A stretch of 13,538 bases of DNA from Pseudomonadota bacterium (lineage in GTDB: Bacteria > Pseudomonadota > Gammaproteobacteria > JAKAQQ01): positions 1 through 13,538 of the forward strand of contig JAJZNM010000170.1 in assembly GCA_021852325.1 (NCBI GenBank). Reading direction: 5' to 3'. Below are positions 1 through 4,933 of the stretch, in pieces. Below the pieces are notes generated by a model that was given only the letters and a program-made list of their open reading frames with translations, was not told the origin of the DNA and did not search any database. The translations under genes and the position numbers were made by a program. How positions within the stretch are numbered: position 1 is the first letter of the stretch; the number at the start of each line of letters is the position of its first letter.

Positions 1-31
1 CGCGGAGGAGGTTGGGCGACGCCGACAAGAT

Positions 32-60
32 TTGACGGGCTCCGCACTTAGGCATACCAT
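32..60 (+). promoter_or_regulatory. Putative sigma70 promoter of nadA-nadB
   Basis: TTGACG at 32-37 (5 of 6 matches to the -35 consensus) is followed after exactly 17 bases by TACCAT at 55-60 (4 of 6 to the -10). Transcription would start near 67 and leave a leader of about 60 bases before nadA. A short inverted repeat (CCATTC / GAATGG around base 63, positions 57-69) overlaps the -10 and start region. An alternative -10, TTTAAT at 94-99, has no convincing -35. This is inferred from sequence only. Confidence 0.4.
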
Positions 61-97
61 TCCGAATGGGATCTGGATTCGTTTGTTCGCACATTTA

Positions 98-114
98 ATG
101 CTCAGAGTGAGCAT
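98..114. promoter_or_regulatory. Operator-like perfect inverted repeat upstream of nadA
   Basis: ATGCTCA (98-104) and TGAGCAT (108-114) form perfect 7-bp arms around the 3-base spacer GAG. The repeat ends three bases before the nadA Shine-Dalgarno sequence. Its size and symmetry fit a dimeric repressor operator, and its place, downstream of the likely promoter and beside the start, would allow repression by roadblock. As RNA it could also form a 7-bp stem next to the ribosome binding site. The regulator is unknown. Confidence 0.5.
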
Positions 115-127
115 AATAGGAGGGCCC

Positions 128-1105
128 ATGAACACTGCCCTGAAAAGACAGCCGGACCGCTTGTATGAGCGGGTCCGTGCGTTCGTCCCTGCCGTCGAAT
201 GGCCTGTGCTGGCGACAGAGATTGATGCCATTGCCGAGCTCAAGCGGACCCGGAACGCCGTGATCCTGGCCCACAACTATCAGACACCGGAAATCTACCA
301 CTGTGTCGCCGACATCGTGGGAGACAGCCTAAATCTCGCACGCGAGGCGGCCCGCCTCGATGCCGAGGTCATCGTGATGGCCGGCGTCTATTTCATGGCC
401 GAAACGGCGAAGCTCCTCAATCCCGACAAGCAGGTGCTCATTCCCGATCCCGAGGCCGGCTGTTCACTCGCCGAATCAATCACGGCGGAGGATGTGCGCG
501 CGCTGCGCAAAAGGTACCCGGGGGTACCGGTCGTGACCTATGTCAATACCTCCGCTTCCGTCAAGGCGGAATCGGACATCTGCTGCACCTCGAGCAATGC
601 CCGCCGGGTGGTTGAATCCTTAGGATCTCCCCAGGTGATCCTGATCCCGGACCGCTATCTCGCGGCCAATGTGGCACGGGAAACCACGGTCAGCATCATC
701 CCCTGGCATGGCCGGTGCATCGTCCACGAGCAGTTCGGGGCCGAGGAGGTGCGCGAACTCAGGCGTGTCCATCCCGATCTCACGGTCCTGGCGCATCCCG
801 AATGCACCCCCGAAGTGGTTGCCGAGTCGGATTTCTCGGGTTCCACGACTGCGCTTTCGCGCTATATTGATGACCAGCACCCCATCAAGGTGGCGCTCCT
901 CACCGAGTGTTCCATGAGCGATAACGTCTCAGTCGAACACCCGGAAGTCCAGTTCATCCGTCCGTGCAATCTCTGCCCGCACATGAAACGGATCACGCTC
1001 GCCAAGATCCGTGAATCGCTCGCGTTTCTGCGCCACGCGGTCGAGATCGAGGCCGGGATCGCGGATCGCGCCCGCCGCGCGGTGGAACGGATGCTTGCGG
1101 TTTGA
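128..1105 (+). CDS. nadA: Quinolinate synthase NadA
   Basis: NadA condenses iminoaspartate (made by NadB) with dihydroxyacetone phosphate to give quinolinate in cytoplasmic de novo NAD synthesis, using an oxygen-sensitive [4Fe-4S] cluster. The 325-residue product shows the family motifs: HNYQ at 49-52, GCSLAE at 111-116, YVNTSA at 138-143, WHGRCIVHEQF at 193-203 and PCNLCPHM at 279-286. The likely cluster ligands are C112, C197 and C283 (or C280, in the CxxC). I chose the ATG at 128 because AGGAGG (118-123) precedes it and the family homology starts soon after. The frame stays open upstream to an ATG at 32, but that region holds the likely promoter and operator. The gene ends overlapping the nadB start. 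The length is normal. Confidence 0.96.
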   Translation: MNTALKRQPDRLYERVRAFVPAVEWPVLATEIDAIAELKRTRNAVILAHNYQTPEIYHCVADIVGDSLNLAREAARLDAEVIVMAGVYFMAETAKLLNPDKQVLIPDPEAGCSLAESITAEDVRALRKRYPGVPVVTYVNTSASVKAESDICCTSSNARRVVESLGSPQVILIPDRYLAANVARETTVSIIPWHGRCIVHEQFGAEEVRELRRVHPDLTVLAHPECTPEVVAESDFSGSTTALSRYIDDQHPIKVALLTECSMSDNVSVEHPEVQFIRPCNLCPHMKRITLAKIRESLAFLRHAVEIEAGIADRARRAVERMLAV

Positions 1106-2673
1106 GCGACACCTCAACCCCCCTCATTGTGGGAGGGGGCATTGCCGGTCTCGTCGCCGCGCTCTCGATCGCGCCAAAACCCGTTCGACTCCTCGTCCGC
1201 GGTAGGCTCGGACACGAAGGCTCTTCGCTTTGGGCCCAAGGTGGAATTGCAGCTGCAGTGGGGCCCGACGACGATCCCGCGCGCCATGCGGACGATACCC
1301 TCAAGGCAGGGGGTGGACTCGTGGATCCAGGTGTCGCTCGGCACATCACGCAGGCAGGACCCTGGGCTATCGAGTACCTCGCGTCACTCGGGGTACCCTT
1401 TGACCGGCACCCGAGTGGCGCGCTCAGGCTCGGGCTCGAGGGTGGCCACTCGAGGCGCCGCATCGTGCACGCGGGAGGGGATGCGACCGGGCGGATCATC
1501 ATGGAAACCCTGGTCCGGTGCGTTCGGGCCACGCCATCGATCGAGATTCTCGAAGGATTCGAGGCCCGTGCGCTCCGGCAGGACGGGGAGGGCATCCAGG
1601 GCGTGTCGGCCCAAGGTGCGGGCGGCCCGTCATTTTTCCCATCCCGGCAGGTGGTCCTCGCGACCGGAGGAGTCGGCGGGCTCTTCCCCAGGACCACGAA
1701 TCCGGGGGGATCCCGGGGGCAGGGCCTCCTCATGGCGCTTCTGGCCGGTGCGTCCCTCATCGACCTCGAGTTCATCCAGTATCACCCAACCGCCCTCGAT
1801 ACCGGCACCCAGACCCTGCCGCTCATCAGCGAAGCGGTACGGGGCGATGGCGCAATCCTCGTGGACGAACGGGGCCATCGGTTTCTCGATGTCTTCCCCA
1901 TGGCCGAGCTGGAGCCCCGGGACCGGGTTGCCCGTGCCGTCTGGCAAGCGCTTGAAGCCGGGCACCGGGTTTTCCTCGATGCCCGCAGAGAACCGGGTAG
2001 AGATTTCCCGGCCCGGTTTCCCTCAATCCACGCCGCCTGTCTTGCACGCGGACTCGATCCGCGGAAAGACCTCCTGCCGGTCTGTCCGGCCGTGCACTAT
2101 CACATGGGTGGCATCGAGGTCGATCCGGAAGGGCGGACCGCGATCCCGGGGCTCTGGGCGGTGGGTGAGGTGGCCGCAACGGGTTTCCACGGTGCGAACC
2201 GCCTGGCCAGCAACTCGCTGCTCGAAGCGGTGGTCACGGGTCAGGCGGTGGCTCGGCCGTTAGGCGACGCTCCCGCGCGCCAGGAGATCGGGCGCGCAGT
2301 CCTCGAGGGACCCATGCCCGCTCTCGAGTCTCCGGTGGTTTCCGGGATTTTGGCCCGGAGCCTCGGTGTTGTGCGTGAACGGCAGCAACTCGAGTCCGCG
2401 CTCGTGGCGCTCGAGACCGAGATCAGCCGCGGGGGGTCGCCCATGGCGCTGCTCGGCTGGGTCTGGGTCACGGCCGCGCTCCGGCGCAACGAAAGCCGCG
2501 GTGCGCATTTTCGTGAGGATCATCCGGATCCGGATCCAGCTCAGGCATACCGCCAGCGGGTTTCGCTCGAGGATTGGCAGGCTCACCGCCAGGGCACCCG
2601 CATGGCCTCTCCTCCAGAGCGACAGGGACCGCTGCCGGGAAGCCCGGGCCACCCAGCGGAATCACCACCATGA
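1102..2673 (+). CDS. nadB: L-aspartate oxidase NadB
   Basis: NadB is an FAD enzyme that oxidises L-aspartate to iminoaspartate, the substrate passed to NadA. The 523-residue product has the N-terminal dinucleotide-binding GGGIAG (11-16), AQGGIAA (45-51), EGGHSRRRIVHA (113-124) and HGANRLASNSLLE (363-375). The residues matching the E. coli substrate-site groups are present: H228, S243-E244, R273, H332 and R367. GANRLASNSLLE and the C-terminal RNESRG favour NadB over its relatives FrdA and SdhA. The start is TTG at 1102, sharing TTGA with the nadA stop. No ATG or GTG lies upstream in frame, the next GTG would cut the FAD motif, and there is no good Shine-Dalgarno, so initiation probably depends on nadA translation. 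The last ~35 residues are a Pro/Arg-rich tail of low complexity. nadC does not follow. Confidence 0.95.
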   Translation: MSDTSTPLIVGGGIAGLVAALSIAPKPVRLLVRGRLGHEGSSLWAQGGIAAAVGPDDDPARHADDTLKAGGGLVDPGVARHITQAGPWAIEYLASLGVPFDRHPSGALRLGLEGGHSRRRIVHAGGDATGRIIMETLVRCVRATPSIEILEGFEARALRQDGEGIQGVSAQGAGGPSFFPSRQVVLATGGVGGLFPRTTNPGGSRGQGLLMALLAGASLIDLEFIQYHPTALDTGTQTLPLISEAVRGDGAILVDERGHRFLDVFPMAELEPRDRVARAVWQALEAGHRVFLDARREPGRDFPARFPSIHAACLARGLDPRKDLLPVCPAVHYHMGGIEVDPEGRTAIPGLWAVGEVAATGFHGANRLASNSLLEAVVTGQAVARPLGDAPARQEIGRAVLEGPMPALESPVVSGILARSLGVVRERQQLESALVALETEISRGGSPMALLGWVWVTAALRRNESRGAHFREDHPDPDPAQAYRQRVSLEDWQAHRQGTRMASPPERQGPLPGSPGHPAESPP

Positions 2674-2745
2674 GCCGCCCCAAAGCAGGTGGCGTGGGGC
2701 TTCGATCCCGACGCCCGGGGTGTTGCCTGCACAGGGTCGGCTGGC

Positions 2746-2763
2746 TTGGGGATGGCCCCCCAA
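2746..2763 (+). other. GC-rich hairpin downstream of nadB
   Basis: TTGGGG (2746-2751) pairs with CCCCAA (2758-2763) around a 6-base loop, about 70 bases past the nadB stop. No T-run follows, so it is not a standard intrinsic terminator. It could stabilise the nadAB mRNA 3' end or mean nothing. The rest of 2674-2796 contains no gene I can support, apart from a possible 11-codon ORF noted in the findings. Confidence 0.25.
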
Positions 2764-2796
2764 CCCCGGAGGAGACGGATGGGGTCGCGAGACCGG

Positions 2797-2825
2797 TTGA
2801 ATTGGGGCCGCTAACTCGTTAGAAT
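2797..2825 (+). promoter_or_regulatory. Promoter of the rimP-nusA-infB operon
   Basis: TTGAAT (2797-2802, 4 of 6 matches to TTGACA) is separated by exactly 17 bases from TAGAAT (2820-2825, 5 of 6 matches to TATAAT). The region turns AT-rich here after a GC-rich gap. Transcription would begin around 2832, giving a leader of nearly 120 bases before rimP. This is the best promoter match I see between nadB and rimP. Confidence 0.65.
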
Positions 2826-2831
2826 ATGAAC

Positions 2832-2948
2832 AATTCGGATGCGGTCCGATAGGCTGTTCAGGGAACGCCGAAATCCGGATGGAAGCCGCGAAGCGAAAAA
2901 ACAAGGGGCGTAAAGCCCCTTTTTTATTCCGCGAAGGAGGGGTGGGGC
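2832..2948 (+). promoter_or_regulatory. rimP leader RNA (probable attenuator)
   Basis: This is the untranslated leader between the predicted transcription start and the rimP ATG. It contains a TCGGA/TCCGA hairpin (2835-2839 with 2845-2849). GAACA (2828-2832) and TGTTC (2855-2859) could extend that hairpin if transcription starts early enough. Further on come an A-rich stretch, an intrinsic terminator (2903-2925) and the AAGGAGG Shine-Dalgarno (2934-2940). Competing pairings exist: CGGAT (2836-2840) can pair with ATCCG (2873-2877), and GTTC (2856-2859) with GAAC (2863-2866). A terminator inside the leader suggests regulated read-through. Premature terminators before rimP are known in gammaproteobacteria, and NusA autoregulation is known in E. 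coli. Confidence 0.5.
2903..2925 (+). terminator. Intrinsic terminator in the rimP leader
   Basis: AAGGGGC (2903-2909) and GCCCCTT (2915-2921) form a perfect stem around the loop GTAAA, and six T residues (2920-2925) run out of the stem. An A-run at 2896-2901 precedes it. It lies about 70 bases after the predicted promoter start and 23 bases before rimP. It is therefore more likely an attenuator of the operon than the nadB terminator, though it could serve as both. Confidence 0.85.
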
Positions 2949-3407
2949 ATGGTGCATGCCTTGTATGCGAGGCTCATCGGGCTCCTCGAGCCCGAGGTGC
3001 AATCGCTTGGGTTTGACCTGATCGAGATCGAGGTGGCTTTGACGCGGCGCGGAGGCGTGCTCCGGCTCTATATCGACGGGCCTTCGGGTGTTTTGCTCGA
3101 TGACTGCGAGCGGGTGAGCCGGGCGGTGGCGGGAGTCCTCGATGTCGAGGATCCGATCCGCCATGCCTACCAGCTCGAAGTGTCCTCCCCGGGGCCGGAC
3201 CGGCCACTCCGGAGGCAGGCGGACTTCGAGCGTTACCTCGGCCACCTGGTGCGGTTGAGGTTCGGTGAGCCCGTGGCGGGTAAATCCCGTCTCACGGGCC
3301 GTCTCGGGGCCATTCAGCCCGATGGGATTGCCCTTGAGGCCGACGGGACGGCCTACCGCATTCCTTGGGAAAACATTGACCAGGCCCGTCTGGTGCCTGA
3401 TTACTGA
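2949..3407 (+). CDS. rimP: Ribosome maturation factor RimP
   Basis: RimP binds the free 30S subunit and helps the late steps of its maturation. The 152-residue protein is the usual size. It carries the family signature LEVSSPGPDRPL (76-87), an N-terminal alpha/beta domain with LRLYIDGPSG (38-47), and a small C-terminal SH3-like beta domain ending in IPWENIDQARLVPDY. The ATG is preceded by AAGGAGG (2934-2940) at 8-base spacing. It is first in the operon and 14 bases before nusA, the standard arrangement. An 8-bp inverted repeat lies inside the coding sequence at 2977-2995. The frame is intact. Confidence 0.95.
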   Translation: MVHALYARLIGLLEPEVQSLGFDLIEIEVALTRRGGVLRLYIDGPSGVLLDDCERVSRAVAGVLDVEDPIRHAYQLEVSSPGPDRPLRRQADFERYLGHLVRLRFGEPVAGKSRLTGRLGAIQPDGIALEADGTAYRIPWENIDQARLVPDY

Positions 3408-3421
3408 GAAGCGAGGTTGTC

Positions 3422-4930
3422 ATGGGGAAAGAGATTCTGGTTGTGGTCGAATCCGTCGCCAACGAGCGGAGCGTTGACAAGGAAGTGATCTTCGAGGCGC
3501 TCGAGGCGGCCCTGGCCTCGGCCACGTGCAAGCGGCATGGAGACCGCATCCTGGCCCGCGTCGCCATCAATCGCGTGAGCGGGGACTACGAGAGTTTCCG
3601 GCGCTGGCTCGTCGCGCCTGATGAACAGGAAGAGTTCAACGAGCAAACCGAAATCCGGCTGGCAGATGCCCAGAAGCGGGTGCCGGACATCACGCCGGGC
3701 GCCCATGTCGAGGAGCCCCTGGCCTCGATCCCGTTTGGACGGATCGCGGCCCAGGTCGCAAAGCAGGTCATCGTGCAGAAAGTACGCGAGGCCGAGCGCG
3801 CCCGCATCGTCGAAGCGTACCGGGACCGGGTGGGGCAACTCGTTTCGGGGACGGTGAAGCGTGCCGAGCGTGGAAATCTCTACCTCGAACTCACGACCGG
3901 AGCTGAAGCGGTGGTCCTCCGCGAAGAGACCATCCCGCGCGAGATGCCGCGTCCGGGCGACCGGCTACGTGGGTATCTCCGCGACCTCAATGCCGATGCG
4001 CGCGGACCGCTTTTGATCGTGAGCCGCACGGCACCGGAACTCCTGATCGAGCTCTTCAAGCTCGAAGTCCCGGAAATCGGGCAGGGTCTGATCGAGGTGA
4101 AGGGCGCCGCGCGTGATCCCGGGCAGCGCGCCAAGATCGCGGTCGTGAGCCGGGACAGCCGGATCGATGCCGTGGGGGCCTGTGTCGGCATGCGGGGCGC
4201 ACGTGTCCAGGCGGTTTCGAACGAACTCGGCGGAGAGCGGATCGACATCGTCCAATGGGACGAATCACCGGTACAGTTTGTGATCAACGCCATGTCCCCG
4301 GCCGAAGTCCGGTCAATCGTCATGGACGAGGATTCGCACAGCATGGATATCGCGGTCGACGAGAACCGTCTGTCGCAGGCGATCGGGCGAGGTGGGCAGA
4401 ATGTGCGCCTGGCGAGCCAGCTCACCGGCTGGGAGCTCAATATCCTGACGGAGGTCCAGGTCGAGGAAAAGAAACAGGTGGAACTCAATCAATCGAAGGC
4501 CCTTTTTGTCGGTCAGCTCAACATCGATGAGGAGGTCGCGGAACTGCTGGCTCGGGCCGGTTTTTCCTCGGTCGAAGAAGTGGCTTATGTACCGACTTCC
4601 GAGCTGCTCGCCATCCCGGAGTTCGATGAAGAACTCGTCGAGCAGCTGCGCACCCGGTCACGCGACCTGTTGCTGACGCAGGCCATCGCGGCTGAGGAAA
4701 AACGCGAGGATGCCCTGGAAGCGTCCGACCTGCTTTCCGTGGAAGGCATCGACGAAGCACTCGCGAGCCGACTCCTCAAACGGGGGATCGATTCGCGTGA
4801 GGCGCTCGCGGAGCTCGTCGTTGATGACCTGTCCGATGTCGAAGGCCTCGATCACGACCGGGCAGGCCGGATCATCATGGCCGCCCGCGCACCGTGGTTC
4901 GGATCCGATCCGGCTCGAGAGGAGGACTGA
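3422..4930 (+). CDS. nusA: Transcription elongation/termination factor NusA
   Basis: NusA binds RNA polymerase, modulates pausing, intrinsic termination and Rho-dependent termination, and takes part in antitermination complexes. The 502-residue protein has the full gammaproteobacterial layout. The N-terminal polymerase-binding domain is at about 1-130 (KEILVVVE, RRWLV, AKQVIVQKVREAER) and the S1 domain at about 137-201. KH1 has GMRG at 256-259, KH2 has GRGG at 322-325, and two acidic C-terminal repeats lie at about 365-418 and 436-493, the second ending IIMAARAPWF. Alignment with E. coli NusA (495 residues) is close from end to end. The ATG follows GCGAGG (3411-3416) at 5 bases. In E. coli NusA feeds back on its own operon, which may be relevant to the leader terminator upstream. 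Confidence 0.97.
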   Translation: MGKEILVVVESVANERSVDKEVIFEALEAALASATCKRHGDRILARVAINRVSGDYESFRRWLVAPDEQEEFNEQTEIRLADAQKRVPDITPGAHVEEPLASIPFGRIAAQVAKQVIVQKVREAERARIVEAYRDRVGQLVSGTVKRAERGNLYLELTTGAEAVVLREETIPREMPRPGDRLRGYLRDLNADARGPLLIVSRTAPELLIELFKLEVPEIGQGLIEVKGAARDPGQRAKIAVVSRDSRIDAVGACVGMRGARVQAVSNELGGERIDIVQWDESPVQFVINAMSPAEVRSIVMDEDSHSMDIAVDENRLSQAIGRGGQNVRLASQLTGWELNILTEVQVEEKKQVELNQSKALFVGQLNIDEEVAELLARAGFSSVEEVAYVPTSELLAIPEFDEELVEQLRTRSRDLLLTQAIAAEEKREDALEASDLLSVEGIDEALASRLLKRGIDSREALAELVVDDLSDVEGLDHDRAGRIIMAARAPWFGSDPAREED

Positions 4931-4933
4931 TCC

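Noticed and set aside
1..35. Possible 3' end of an upstream gene (an open frame ending RLGDADKI and stop TGA at 33-35)
   Set aside because: Ten codons at the window edge are too few to tell a gene tail from chance.
112..117. CATAAT read as a -10 box for nadA
   Set aside because: Transcription would then start at or after the Shine-Dalgarno, and no -35 fits. The hexamer is better explained as part of the inverted repeat.
513..528. Inverted repeat GGTACCC / GGGTACC in nadA
   Set aside because: Short arms inside a conserved coding region; explained by Val/Pro/Gly codons.
1127..2263. A 378-codon plus-strand frame overlapping nadB
   Set aside because: It is out of frame with NadB, Arg/Ser-rich and featureless, whereas NadB carries all its family motifs.
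2879..3016. An ORF in the rimP leader starting at ATG 2879 and running through the terminator into rimP out of frame
   Set aside because: It has no Shine-Dalgarno and encodes the terminator arms as coincidental Lys-rich and Pro/Phe residues. rimP itself has a far better start.
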